From: CAZMVY01 sp964617875
GTDB taxonomy: Bacteria > Planctomycetota > Phycisphaerae > UBA1845 > PWPN01
Assembly (NCBI GenBank): GCA_964617875.1
Contig: CAZUAI010000022.1
Span: 1-64,000, forward strand
Reading direction: 5' to 3'
Length of the DNA: 64,000 nt
The first letter of the stretch is position 1, and the number at the start of each line of letters is the position of its first letter. Of the stretch, positions 24,814 through 33,785 are shown one piece after another. The translations under genes were made by a program, and so were the position numbers. The notes below the pieces were generated by a model, which saw nothing but the letters and a program-made list of their open reading frames with translations, made no database searches and was not told the origin of the DNA.

Positions 24814-27027
24814 ATGAGCAGGCCGGTCAAAGACAAACAAGCGAAGGCGGCAAAACTCGCCGGAACCCCGGCCCTCGCGGCACGACCACGCCTCCGAGCC
24901 CTGGCCGGCCCGGTGGGCGCGGCCGTGCTGGCCGTGGTCGCCTACGTCAACAGCATCGACAACGGCTTCACGTTCGATGATGTGACGATTGTCCGCGAGA
25001 ACCCGGCCGTCCTGCCGGAGCACCAGGGCCGTCCGGTTCCCTGGTACCAGCCCTGGCGCGTTCCCTACTGGCCCCAGACCAACGTCCGGCTGGACATCGA
25101 CATCCTCTACCGCCCGCTCACCGTGCAGACCTACGCCTGGGACATGCGGCTGGCCGGGCCGAACGCACCGTGGTTCCACCTCGTCAACATCATCCTGCAC
25201 GCCGGGGTCAGTACGGGTGTGTGGTGGCTGGGCCGGCGGCTATCCGGCTCGAGCGCCGCGGGCGTCGTCGCCGGGTGGGTGTTCGCGGTCCACCCGATCC
25301 ACACGGAGGCGGTCGCCAACATCGTGGGGCGTGCCGAAATCCTCGCCGCGGGCGGCGTCGTCGGGGCACTCTTCGTCATGGACCGGCTGTTTGCGTCCGG
25401 GGGCCGGCGTGCGGCGGCCTGGGGTGTTGCGGCGGTCCTTGGCGGCGCCGCCGCGATGTTCAGCAAGGAAAGCGGTGTGGCCGTGATACCGACCGCCGCC
25501 GCATTCGTATGGTGGCGGTCGCGGGCGGCGGGTAACGCCCGCACGCACCGGCTTCGGGCCGCGCCGATCCTCGCCGGCCTGCTGCTCTGCTTCGGCGTCT
25601 ATCTCGCGATGCGCTACCACGTCTGCGGCGGGCGCCTCCGCATGGAAGGATACATCACGGGCGTGGGCAACCTGCTTCGCGGGGAATCGTTGCTCGCGCG
25701 TGTCCTGACGCCCGTATCGCTCGTTGGCCGATACACCGGCCTGATGCTGTGGCCGGCGCGGCTGCTGGCCGACTACTCCTACGCCGTCGTCGCGCCCACG
25801 CGCTCGCCGCTCGAACCCTGCTTCCTGCTCGGCGCGCTGACGCTCGTGTTGATGGCCGTCGGCGCGGCGGCTTCGTTCCGCGGCCGGCGGGCCGCCCTCG
25901 CCGTCACGGTCGGCTGGGCGGCGTCGTACTTCCTGGTCAGCAACAGCGTCTTCCTCATCGTCGTCCTGATGGCCGAACGCTGGTTCTACGGCCCTTCGGT
26001 GTGGTTGACGATCCTGGGCGTGTTGGGCGGTCAGTGGCTCATCCGACGGTGTCTTCCCGCCGTCGCGCAGGAACGCCTCCCGACCGCCCGGTGGCCGTAT
26101 GCCGTGTTCGCCGTAGTCCTGCTCGCGCTGACCGGGCGGACCTGGGCACGCAACCCCGACTGGCGCGATCTCCGATCGCTCTTCGAGCACGACCTGCGCG
26201 CCACCGCGCCGGGCCGACGGAGCGTATTCATCACGTCGTCCGTGGCGGGCATGTATTGCGAGCAGGGCCGCCTCGCCGAGGCCGAGGCCCTGGCACGCGA
26301 GGCGGTGGAAACGTACCCGGACAGCCCCGACAGTCTGGCGGCGCTCGCCCGGGTCATGCTCGCCACGCGCCGGTACACCGAGGCCGTCGAGTTGCTCACG
26401 CAGGCCCGGCGGATGGCGCCCAGCGACCTCGGCATCCGATCGACGCTCGAGCAGGCGCAATCCGCCGCCGCCGGGATCGACCTGCGGGGAAGCCTGCGAC
26501 TGGCGGAGGAGGCCATCGCCCGGGACCCGCACAACGTCGAGGCCCACTACGCAGCCGGCAGCGTCCTCGAGCAGTTGGCCGAGTTCGACCGGGCGGCGGA
26601 ACACTACCGGCGAGCCGCGGAACTGGACCCGAACAACCGCCCGGCGTGGATGAGCTGGGGCCGTGTCCTCGGCATGGCGAACCGGCCGGTCGAATCGCTC
26701 GCCGTCCATGAAAAGATCATCGCGCGATGGCCGCCGTCCGAGTGCTGGGAGGCACACGCAAACCTGCCGCTGCTGCTTGTGAACCCGGCCCTTCGCAACC
26801 AGTACCCGCCGGAGCGCGCCATCCGTCACGGCGAGACCGCGCTTGCGTTCTGCCCGCCCGAAAAGCGGATCGACCTGACGCTCAACCTGGGTGAAGTCTG
26901 CGCCCAGTTCGGCCGGACGGACCGGGCGATCGAACTCTTCGAAAGCGTGATCCGCCAACTCCCGCCGGACGACCCCCAGCGACGCCGCTACCAGGAGCGC
27001 GTGGACCACATGCGACGACGGCAGTGA
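24814..27027 (+). CDS. TMTC-like membrane protein with TPR domain (second paralogue)
   Basis: A 737-residue paralogue of the preceding gene with the same length and same domain plan: YVNSIDNGFTFDDVTIV, VFAVHPIHTEAVANIVGRAE, FSKESGVAVIP and AERWFYGPSVWLT, then TPR units. Much of the protein aligns residue by residue, but synonymous and many conservative changes show an old duplication. The ATG at 24814 has no strong ribosome-binding site and lies 15 bases after the first stop codon, so translation may depend on the first gene. Function as for the neighbour. Confidence 0.8.
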   Translation: MSRPVKDKQAKAAKLAGTPALAARPRLRALAGPVGAAVLAVVAYVNSIDNGFTFDDVTIVRENPAVLPEHQGRPVPWYQPWRVPYWPQTNVRLDIDILYRPLTVQTYAWDMRLAGPNAPWFHLVNIILHAGVSTGVWWLGRRLSGSSAAGVVAGWVFAVHPIHTEAVANIVGRAEILAAGGVVGALFVMDRLFASGGRRAAAWGVAAVLGGAAAMFSKESGVAVIPTAAAFVWWRSRAAGNARTHRLRAAPILAGLLLCFGVYLAMRYHVCGGRLRMEGYITGVGNLLRGESLLARVLTPVSLVGRYTGLMLWPARLLADYSYAVVAPTRSPLEPCFLLGALTLVLMAVGAAASFRGRRAALAVTVGWAASYFLVSNSVFLIVVLMAERWFYGPSVWLTILGVLGGQWLIRRCLPAVAQERLPTARWPYAVFAVVLLALTGRTWARNPDWRDLRSLFEHDLRATAPGRRSVFITSSVAGMYCEQGRLAEAEALAREAVETYPDSPDSLAALARVMLATRRYTEAVELLTQARRMAPSDLGIRSTLEQAQSAAAGIDLRGSLRLAEEAIARDPHNVEAHYAAGSVLEQLAEFDRAAEHYRRAAELDPNNRPAWMSWGRVLGMANRPVESLAVHEKIIARWPPSECWEAHANLPLLLVNPALRNQYPPERAIRHGETALAFCPPEKRIDLTLNLGEVCAQFGRTDRAIELFESVIRQLPPDDPQRRRYQERVDHMRRRQ

Positions 27028-27067
27028 CGGGCCGCCCGATGTCGCCGCCGCAGCGGCCCGTCGGCGG

Positions 27068-28369
27068 CTACAGCACGATCTGCTCCGACGCCGGATCGAA
27101 ACGGGCCACCTTGCCGCTGCGAAGCGCGAGAACGCCCATCTGGAGCGCCGTCTGCACGCGATAGGCCAGGTCCACCGGGCCCGGTGTTTCCCGTTGCCGC
27201 GTCCGGCAGCATGTCAGAAAGTCCCGCCAGAATCGCAGTAAATCGTCCGCGTGTTCGATCGGAAACCGCTGCGCCTTCTTCTTCGACTCCGCCGCCGGGG
27301 TGAAGATGATCTCATTGCCCTCGAACGTCAGCGTGCCCTCCCAGCCGCGAATGATCGGGCTGCGGCCGAGCGGGCCCCTCGGCGTGCCGCCGGCGAAATT
27401 GTTGCCCTGCGTGCCCAGCAGGGCGATCGTATACTTCTCCGGGTAATCGATCAGCATGTTGAACGTGTCCGGCACCTCGCGTTCCTGGTACCGGAACTTG
27501 CCGCCCGTGGCCACGACCATGCTCGGCATGTTGACGTCGAGCACCCACGCCACCGGGCTGAAGCAGTGCGGGAACAGGTCCGTCGCCGGGCCGCCCGAGT
27601 AGTCCTCATACATCCGCCAGCGGAAGAAACGGCTGGCGTCAAACGGCCGTTTCGGCGAATCGCCCAGAAACGCCTCCCAGTTCAGATCGCGCCCGGGTTG
27701 CGCATTCGGATCGTCGATCGGCATGCCGCGCTCGCCCCAGTCACCGACCCGGAAGTACCCCGCTTCGGCGTGGATCGGCTGGCCGATAAGCCCGTCCTTG
27801 ACGAGCTTCCTCGCCTGGTGCCACGCCGAGTCCGACATGTACTGCACGCCAAGCTGGAACACGCGGCCCGACTTCTTGACCTCGGCGACCATCTGCCGCG
27901 TCAGCTCGAATTGCCGCCAGTGCGTCACCGGCTTCTCGCAATAGACGTCCTTGCCCGCGCGGACGGCGTCGATTACCTGCTGACCGTGAATGTGGTCCGG
28001 CGTCGCGATGCACACGGCATCCACATTCGAGTCGGCGAGCAGTTCGCGATGGTCCATATACGGCGTTCCGCCGTACTTCGCCGCCGCCCGCTCCACACGC
28101 GGCCGGTAGACGTCGCACACGGCGACGATCCCCACGTTCACGCCGGCGCCCTTCAGCAACGTTATGGCGTCCATGTGGTTCGTGCCGCGGCCCCCAACCC
28201 CGATAAAACCTATCCCGATACGCTCGTTCGCCCCGCGTGTCGCCGTCGATGCCCGGGTCAATCGGGCGGCCCCCACGACGGCGGCCGTCGCCGCCAGGCC
28301 AACGCCCCGGACAAACTCACGACGGGTGGAACCGCCCACCATACCCGACCGTTCAACTCGCTTGGACAT
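27068..28369 (-). CDS. Tat-exported Gfo/Idh/MocA-family oxidoreductase
   Basis: A 433-residue protein. The Tat signal STRREFVRGVGLAATAAVVG lies near residues 14-33. A Rossmann nucleotide-binding domain follows (IGFIGVGGRGTNHMDA), with ATPDHIHGQQVIDAV and the family EKP motif (VYCEKPVTHW), then the C-terminal dimer/substrate domain (WRMYEDYSGGPATDLFPH). Such exported, NAD(P)-binding proteins are abundant in planctomycetes; they may hold NAD tightly and act on sugars. The start has GGAGG 8 bases upstream. Substrate unknown. Confidence 0.9.
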   Translation of the reverse strand: MSKRVERSGMVGGSTRREFVRGVGLAATAAVVGAARLTRASTATRGANERIGIGFIGVGGRGTNHMDAITLLKGAGVNVGIVAVCDVYRPRVERAAAKYGGTPYMDHRELLADSNVDAVCIATPDHIHGQQVIDAVRAGKDVYCEKPVTHWRQFELTRQMVAEVKKSGRVFQLGVQYMSDSAWHQARKLVKDGLIGQPIHAEAGYFRVGDWGERGMPIDDPNAQPGRDLNWEAFLGDSPKRPFDASRFFRWRMYEDYSGGPATDLFPHCFSPVAWVLDVNMPSMVVATGGKFRYQEREVPDTFNMLIDYPEKYTIALLGTQGNNFAGGTPRGPLGRSPIIRGWEGTLTFEGNEIIFTPAAESKKKAQRFPIEHADDLLRFWRDFLTCCRTRQRETPGPVDLAYRVQTALQMGVLALRSGKVARFDPASEQIVL

Positions 28370-28473
28370 CGTCTGATCCTCCGTAGGCTCCTGCCGACCC
28401 GGAATTCCCACAACCCGCCCCCGCGTACCAGAAGGGCACGCCCTGGACGAGAGCCGCCACTTGCCGAACCGGA

Positions 28474-28503
28474 AGTATATCGGCCCCACGCCCCGCGGGC
28501 CAA
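28474..28503 (-). promoter_or_regulatory. Promoter of the first Gfo/Idh/MocA gene
   Basis: On the minus strand TTGGCC (28503-28498), an 18-base spacer and TATACT (28479-28474). The leader would be about 98 bases. Confidence 0.5.
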
Positions 28504-28608
28504 TCCCCCGCTACCCCCGGGGGCGGCAATAGCCCCCCCCGGGCTGCGTTCTTCCTTTCGATGGTGGTAGCTCAGCAGCAACAGGCCTTTAGAACAGGAG
28601 CATGTACC

Positions 28609-29520
28609 ATGCGCTATCTGAGTATGTTGGGATTGGTCCTCTGTTCGACGGCGATCACACGCGGTCAGGATCGGCCGGAGCCCCGCCGCGAACGCCCGAA
28701 TGTCGAGCGCATCTTCAACGCCCTTGACGCGGACCAGGACGGCAAGATCGACCGGACCGAGCTTGAAAGGAAGCTCCCCGAGATCATGGAACGCCTCCGC
28801 GAACACCGGCCCGGCCAGGAGGCCCGGCGCGAAGGCCGTGATGAACCGGGGAAGCCGCGGGACGAGCAGCCGCAGCCCCCTCGCAAAGTACGCCCCGATG
28901 CGGAACGCACACGCCCCGCTGCCGACGCCCCCCCCGCCGGACCCGGCGGACCGCCGCCCGAGATGACCGAGCGAATGAATCAGATCGTTGAGCGGCGGAT
29001 GCGGGAAATGATCGAACGACGCATGCCCGAGATCAAACAGCGGATCGAGCAGCTCGTCGAGCGGAAGGTCCGTGAGATCCTCTCGCGCGAACGCCCCGAC
29101 CCCGCCGCCCCGCCGTCGCCGCGTGCCATGCAGCCCATGCGGCCGCCGTTCGAACAGCAGCCCCCGTTCGGCTGGCGCGACCGCCCGGCATTCCGCTACC
29201 CGATGGGATTCATGCGCCGCCCGGCGTTCGGTCGGCAATCCCAGCGCGGCTGGTGGCCCCAGGCCGGAGGGCCGATGGGCCGTTCCGCCGCCCCGCCGTG
29301 GGCCGACCGAGCACAAGGACAACGCCCGCGTCCCTGCGATCGGCCCGAACTCGACCCCGACCGCCCCTGTGATCGGCCCGACTTCGATCGTGACCGCCCC
29401 TTCGACCGCAGGCCCGGTGGCCCGGCCGCCAGAGGCCCCGACCGGTCGAGGGGCGATCGCGATGACGGCCCCGATGACTCGCCAAGGTCGCCCCGGCACA
29501 GGCCGGAACCGGACCGATGA
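28609..29520 (+). CDS. Secreted EF-hand protein with coiled coil and charged repeats
   Basis: A 303-residue protein. The start at 28609 has GGAG 8 bases upstream; residues 1-20 are a signal peptide (MLGLVLCSTAITRGQ). One canonical EF-hand follows, with loop DADQDGKIDRTE, which binds calcium. After a Pro-rich linker comes a coiled coil (about 120-170, MREMIERRMPEIKQRIEQL), and a tail rich in Arg, Asp and Pro with repeats of DRP. It is probably a periplasmic or surface protein; function unknown. Confidence 0.75.
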   Translation: MRYLSMLGLVLCSTAITRGQDRPEPRRERPNVERIFNALDADQDGKIDRTELERKLPEIMERLREHRPGQEARREGRDEPGKPRDEQPQPPRKVRPDAERTRPAADAPPAGPGGPPPEMTERMNQIVERRMREMIERRMPEIKQRIEQLVERKVREILSRERPDPAAPPSPRAMQPMRPPFEQQPPFGWRDRPAFRYPMGFMRRPAFGRQSQRGWWPQAGGPMGRSAAPPWADRAQGQRPRPCDRPELDPDRPCDRPDFDRDRPFDRRPGGPAARGPDRSRGDRDDGPDDSPRSPRHRPEPDR

Positions 29521-29541
29521 CGGACACAGCCCCGGCCGTGA

Positions 29542-29569
29542 TTGACGGGGCGGTCCCGGGAAGCATAAT
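29542..29569 (+). promoter_or_regulatory. Promoter of the second Gfo/Idh/MocA gene
   Basis: TTGACG (29542-29547), a 16-base spacer and CATAAT (29564-29569). Transcription would start near 29576, leaving a 117-base leader. Confidence 0.55.
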
Positions 29570-29692
29570 GGGTGTTTCGCCGATCCGGCGCCGAGGCCGG
29601 GCCCGGCTGATGCTGGCTTCCCGAGGGTCGGGACCGTTCCGGGCAACGTGAAACCGTACGGCGGTTCGGGTGGGCGCATGGAGGAATCCTCG

Positions 29693-30976
29693 ATGGAACG
29701 CGACAAGAGCGGCGATCTCTCGCGAAGGCAGTTCGTCAAGACGACGGCGGCGGCGATGGCCGCATCCAGCGTTCTCCCGAAGCTGGCCCGGGGCCAGGCG
29801 TCCGGCAAGGCGTTGACCGTAGGCGTGGTCGGCTGCGGCGGCCGCGGAACCGGCGCGGCCATGGACGCGATGAACGCGGACCCGAACGTCAGGGTCGTGG
29901 CGCTGGCCGACGTGTTCAAAGATCGGGTCGATGGCTGCCGCGCGACGCTGAAGGAAAAGAACAAGTGCGACGTTGACGAGAAGATGTGCTTCGTCGGCTT
30001 CGACGCCTTCCGGAAGATCCTCGAAACGAAAGTGGATTACGTGATCCTGGCGACGCCGCCGTACTATCGGCCGGAGCAGTACGCCGCCTGTGTTGACGCC
30101 GGCAAGCACGTATTCATGGAGAAGCCCGTGTGCGTGGACCCGGTCGGCGGCCGGAAGATGCTCGCGGCGGCCGAGAAGGCCGTGCAGAAAGGCCTCTCCA
30201 CCGTCGCCGGAACACAGCGCCGCCACCAGAAGAGCTACATCGAGACGATCAAGCGCCTCCGCGACGGGGCGATCGGCAAGATCCTCTCGGCGCAGGCCTA
30301 CTGGAACAGCGGCCAGTTGTGGTATCGCAAGCGGGAGGCCGGCTGGACGGACATGGACTGGATGATCCGCGACTGGGTGAACTGGGCGTGGCTCTCCGGC
30401 GACCACATCGTGGAGCAGCACGTGCACAACCTGGACGTCATCAACTGGGTCCTCGGGACGCTGCCGCGCAAGGTCGTGTCGATGGGCGGCCGGGCACGCC
30501 GCGTCACGGGCGACCAGTTCGACTTCTTCAGCTCCGATTTCTCCTATCCGAACCCCGACGCCCCGGACAAGCCCGACATGGACATCCACGTGCTCAGCCA
30601 GTGCCGGCAGGTAAACGGCTGCGCGAACGACGTCTCGGAACGGGTGATCGGCGAGAAGGGCGTCTCGAACTGCAACGGCTGGATCAGTTGCGTCAGCGAG
30701 AAGATCGAGGGCGGAACCAACCCCTACGTGCAGGAGCACAAGGACCTGATCGAGGCGATCCGCAGCGAGAAGATCCTCAACGAGGCCCGGCAGGTGACCG
30801 AATCGACGTTGTGCGCGGTGATGGCACGCATGTCGGCCTACACCGGCAGGGCCATAACGTGGGACGAGATGATCAACTCGAACCTGGTGCTGTGCCCGCC
30901 GGGATATGAGCTGACCGAGGAGAACATCGCCGCGGGCGTCATCAAGGCTCACATTCCCAGGCCGGGTTCGGTCTGA
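29693..30976 (+). CDS. Tat-exported Gfo/Idh/MocA-family oxidoreductase (second)
   Basis: A 427-residue protein. The start at 29693 has GGAGG 8 bases upstream. The Tat signal is LSRRQFVKTTAAAMAASS, then VGVVGCGGRGTGAAMDAM, ILATPPYYRPEQ and FMEKPVCVDPVGG. A DWVNWAWLSGDHIVEQHVHNLD stretch gives the likely catalytic His residues. It is only distantly similar to the other Gfo/Idh/MocA protein in this window and belongs to the common planctomycete group with this Tat leader. The reaction is probably NAD-dependent sugar oxidoreduction in the periplasm. Confidence 0.9.
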   Translation: MERDKSGDLSRRQFVKTTAAAMAASSVLPKLARGQASGKALTVGVVGCGGRGTGAAMDAMNADPNVRVVALADVFKDRVDGCRATLKEKNKCDVDEKMCFVGFDAFRKILETKVDYVILATPPYYRPEQYAACVDAGKHVFMEKPVCVDPVGGRKMLAAAEKAVQKGLSTVAGTQRRHQKSYIETIKRLRDGAIGKILSAQAYWNSGQLWYRKREAGWTDMDWMIRDWVNWAWLSGDHIVEQHVHNLDVINWVLGTLPRKVVSMGGRARRVTGDQFDFFSSDFSYPNPDAPDKPDMDIHVLSQCRQVNGCANDVSERVIGEKGVSNCNGWISCVSEKIEGGTNPYVQEHKDLIEAIRSEKILNEARQVTESTLCAVMARMSAYTGRAITWDEMINSNLVLCPPGYELTEENIAAGVIKAHIPRPGSV

Positions 30977-31036
30977 AGAGATCCTCCGTCGCCCGCTGGC
31001 GGCGGCAAACGGAAGAAGCCCCGCTCGTGAGCAACG

Positions 31037-31069
31037 CGAGGCCCCTGTCGGCAAACGACAGGGGCCTCG
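31037..31069 (+). terminator. Strong hairpin terminator after the second Gfo/Idh/MocA gene
   Basis: A 14-bp perfect stem (CGAGGCCCCTGTCG pairing with CGACAGGGGCCTCG) around a 5-base loop, followed by TCCGTTCT. It lies 60 bases after the stop codon. It could also act on the leftward folB-folK transcript, which ends further on. Confidence 0.7.
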
Positions 31070-31230
31070 TCCGTTCTCAGAAGCGCCCTGCGGAACGGCC
31101 CGGAAAAGGTGCCCGATGGACAAACGGAGAAGCAGAAGAGATCATGTGCCGGAAGGCTGCGCATCGACCGTCGCCGGCGTGAGCCCCTTCTCGCTTTCGC
31201 ACGCTCCCGCTCTCGCACCTTCTCAACCTC

Positions 31231-31770
31231 TCACCTTCGCACATTCTCACTCTGCCGCTCTTCCGCCGGGATGAGCACGACGCCCGGTTCATGTATGAGT
31301 TCAGCGCCGGGACGAAGCCGGTCGGCGATGGCTTGCAGCGGCTCGCCCGTCGTCGGATGGGGCAGATCGGGCGCGAGTTCGGCGAGGACGACGGCAAGGT
31401 AGGCGCGCCTGAGGATGTCCGGCGAGGGCAGCTTCAGTTCCGGTGAGTCGAACACGACCGTCCCGTAGAGGCAGAGGTCGAGGTCGATCGTTCGCGGCGC
31501 GTACTTGTCCGCCGTGCGCGTCCGGCCGAGGTCGGCCTCGATCCGACGGAGTTGCTCGCGAAAGCGAAGCGGGGCGACGACCGTTCTCAGCAGCACGGCG
31601 GCATTGAGGTAGTCCGGCTGCGGCCGACTCCCCAGCGCCGGATTCCGATACACGCGTGAGGCCGCGAGGACCTCCCCCAGGCCGCGCAGCCGTCCGGCGG
31701 CGAGCGGCAGGTAGCGGCCGGGCTCGATGTTCGACCCGAGCGAAACGAAGGCGGATTGCGGCTCAGGCAA
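31231..31770 (-). CDS. folK: 2-amino-4-hydroxy-6-hydroxymethyldihydropteridine pyrophosphokinase
   Basis: A 179-residue HPPK. FVSLGSNIEPGRYLPLA at the N-terminus, YLNAAVLLRT, LRRIEADLGRTRTADKYAPR and TIDLDLCLYG with its Asp pair (magnesium/ATP binding) are all present. It transfers pyrophosphate from ATP to the pterin in folate synthesis. No ATG fits; a TTG at 31770 overlaps the folB stop by 8 bases, with GAGG upstream, and gives the family N-terminus. The product acts directly after FolB's. Confidence 0.9.
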   Translation of the reverse strand: MPEPQSAFVSLGSNIEPGRYLPLAAGRLRGLGEVLAASRVYRNPALGSRPQPDYLNAAVLLRTVVAPLRFREQLRRIEADLGRTRTADKYAPRTIDLDLCLYGTVVFDSPELKLPSPDILRRAYLAVVLAELAPDLPHPTTGEPLQAIADRLRPGAELIHEPGVVLIPAEERQSENVRR

Positions 31771-32131
31771 AGTCCTCGGCCCGCCTTTCGATCTCGACGC
31801 CGACGGACCGCGCAAAGCGCACGGCACCGGGCTTCTCAACGCGGACGCGGATCCGCGAGACGCCGGGCATCGCAAGGCCGATCTTCGCGATGTCGGCCGC
31901 CAGCCCCTCCACGGTCAGTCGTTGCGACGATTCGACGTGTCGGATGACCTCCTTGGCGACAGACCGATAGTTGACCGACAGCGAGAGATCGTCGGCCGCG
32001 CCCGCCGCCCGCAGGTCCGCAAACAGCGTGATGTTGATCAGGATGTCCTGCTTGTGCTCCCGCTCCCAGTCGTTCACGCCGATGATGCCCCGGACAAGCA
32101 GGTCCCGGATCTCCACGCGGTCTTCAGCCAT
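31763..32131 (-). CDS. folB: Dihydroneopterin aldolase
   Basis: A 122-residue FolB. The pattern DLLVRGIIGVNDWEREHKQDI, VNYRSVAKEVIRHVES, LTVEGLAADIAKIGL and RVRVEKPGAVRFARSVGVEI contains the substrate-binding Glu and the catalytic Lys (in VEKP). It cleaves dihydroneopterin to 6-hydroxymethyldihydropterin and glycolaldehyde in the folate pathway. GGGAG lies 7 bases upstream of ATG 32131. It overlaps folK. Confidence 0.93.
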   Translation of the reverse strand: MAEDRVEIRDLLVRGIIGVNDWEREHKQDILINITLFADLRAAGAADDLSLSVNYRSVAKEVIRHVESSQRLTVEGLAADIAKIGLAMPGVSRIRVRVEKPGAVRFARSVGVEIERRAEDFA

Positions 32132-32191
32132 CGTCTTGCTCCCGGAAGCCGCACGCGAACGGGCCGCCCGCGGCGCCCGCCGCGCGAATCG

Positions 32192-32220
32192 TTGACACCG
32201 CCGTGCCGCCGCAGGACAAT
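32192..32220 (+). promoter_or_regulatory. Promoter of the C-terminal processing protease gene
   Basis: A near-consensus TTGACA (32192-32197), 17 bases and GACAAT (32215-32220). The leader is about 100 bases, with GACGAGGAGA before the start. Confidence 0.65.
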
Positions 32221-32325
32221 GCCCTGCCCACGGCCGGCCGTACAGGCCGCACTGCCGAAGCCGGCCAACCGGCCGGCAGGGGCATACCAGTATAGCCGGC
32301 CCTGACGAGGAGACGAACGGCTCTC

Positions 32326-33660
32326 ATGCCGAGACGCAATCTGGTCTGGCTCCTGGTGGTCGTCGTATTGGGCGTCGGCCTCTGGGTATACCCCAACACG
32401 ATCCTGCGCCGGGACATGCTCTACCGCGAGTTCGGGCTGCTGCTCGACGTCCGCGCGCAGATCAAAAAGTACTATGTCGAGGAGGTCGCGGACAAGACGC
32501 TGCTGCGCGGCGCGATTCGGGGGATGCTCCAGGAGCTGGACCCCTTCAGCGACTACCTGGACGGCGAGGAGTACGCGCAGTTCAAGAAGCGCGCCGCGGG
32601 CCAGTTCACGGGGATCGGCGTCGAAGTGAGCATCAAGGACGGCTACCTGACGATCGTCAGCCCGATCGAGGACTCGCCGGCGTATGCCGCGGGGCTTCGG
32701 GCGGGAGATCGGATTCTCGAAATCGACGGCGAGAGCACGCTCAACCAGACGCTCGCGGAGGCGGTGATCCGGATCAGCGGCGTGGCGGGAACGAAGGTCC
32801 GGCTGAAGATCCGGCCGGCAGGATCGGAGGAACTCCGCGAGGTCTGCATCACGCGGAGCGTGGTGACGTTCCTCTCGGTGAAGGGCGTGCATCGCCGGCC
32901 GGATGGAACGTGGGATTACTTCCTCGATCGCGACGCGGGGATCGGCTATGTGCGGATCGCGAACTTCGAGGAGAACACGCCCGAGCAACTCGACCGCGCC
33001 GTGCAGACGATGTACGGGGAGGGGCTCCGCGGGCTCATCATCGACCTGCGCGACGACCCGGGCGGCCTGCTGAAGAGCGCGGTGTCGATCTGCGACCGCT
33101 TTCTCAGCAAGGGGCGGATCGTGTCCACCAGCGGCCGGGCCTCCGAGGAGGAAATCTGGTCGGCGACGCCCGAGGGCGACTACCGGATGCACGAGCCGCT
33201 GCCCCTGGTGATCCTCGTGAACGAGGGTTCGGCCAGCGCGTCGGAAATCATGGCCGGCGCGCTGCAGGATCACGGCCTGGCCGTCCTCGTCGGGGAAAGG
33301 ACCTACGGCAAGGGAAGCGTGCAGAACCTCATCGAGATGAACAAGGGCGCGAGCGCCCTCAAGCTGACGACCGCGTACTACTACCTTCCGAAGGGCCAGC
33401 GCATCCATCAGAAGGGCGTGCAGCCGGATGTCGAGGTGAAGCTGACCCGGGAGGAGAAGCGGGAACTGTCGATGCGCGGTGCGCCCACCTCGACCCGTGC
33501 GGCGACGACCCCGGCGACAACGACGCGGGCCGCCGTCGCGGATCGGCAGCTCGAGAAAGCCGTCGAGGTCATGCGGCAGAGGATGGGCCTCTCGCCGACG
33601 ACCAGCCAGGCGACGACGCGACCGACCACCCCGGTCACGAGATCGGCGGCACGGGGTTAG
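32326..33660 (+). CDS. ctp: C-terminal processing peptidase (S41 family)
   Basis: A 444-residue protein with an N-terminal membrane anchor (VWLLVVVVLGVGLWVY), then a PDZ domain (about 85-180, GIGVEVSIKDGYLTIVSPI) and the S41 catalytic domain. NEGSASASEIMAGAL holds the nucleophile Ser (about 305) and GERTYGKGSVQN the general-base Lys (about 329). It degrades or trims periplasmic proteins at their C-termini. The last 70 residues are Thr/Ala-rich and likely disordered. It is followed 125 bases later by tsaD. Confidence 0.93.
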   Translation: MPRRNLVWLLVVVVLGVGLWVYPNTILRRDMLYREFGLLLDVRAQIKKYYVEEVADKTLLRGAIRGMLQELDPFSDYLDGEEYAQFKKRAAGQFTGIGVEVSIKDGYLTIVSPIEDSPAYAAGLRAGDRILEIDGESTLNQTLAEAVIRISGVAGTKVRLKIRPAGSEELREVCITRSVVTFLSVKGVHRRPDGTWDYFLDRDAGIGYVRIANFEENTPEQLDRAVQTMYGEGLRGLIIDLRDDPGGLLKSAVSICDRFLSKGRIVSTSGRASEEEIWSATPEGDYRMHEPLPLVILVNEGSASASEIMAGALQDHGLAVLVGERTYGKGSVQNLIEMNKGASALKLTTAYYYLPKGQRIHQKGVQPDVEVKLTREEKRELSMRGAPTSTRAATTPATTTRAAVADRQLEKAVEVMRQRMGLSPTTSQATTRPTTPVTRSAARG

Positions 33661-33785
33661 ATCCCGGCAGGGTGTCGCGGAGCGATGCGGCAGGCCTGCG
33701 CGGCGAACAGAGGGCGCCGGCGGTTTCCCGGCGAACGCGCCGGTGGCGGCCCGGACTCCTGAGGCCGGTTTCTCGGAATTCGCTG

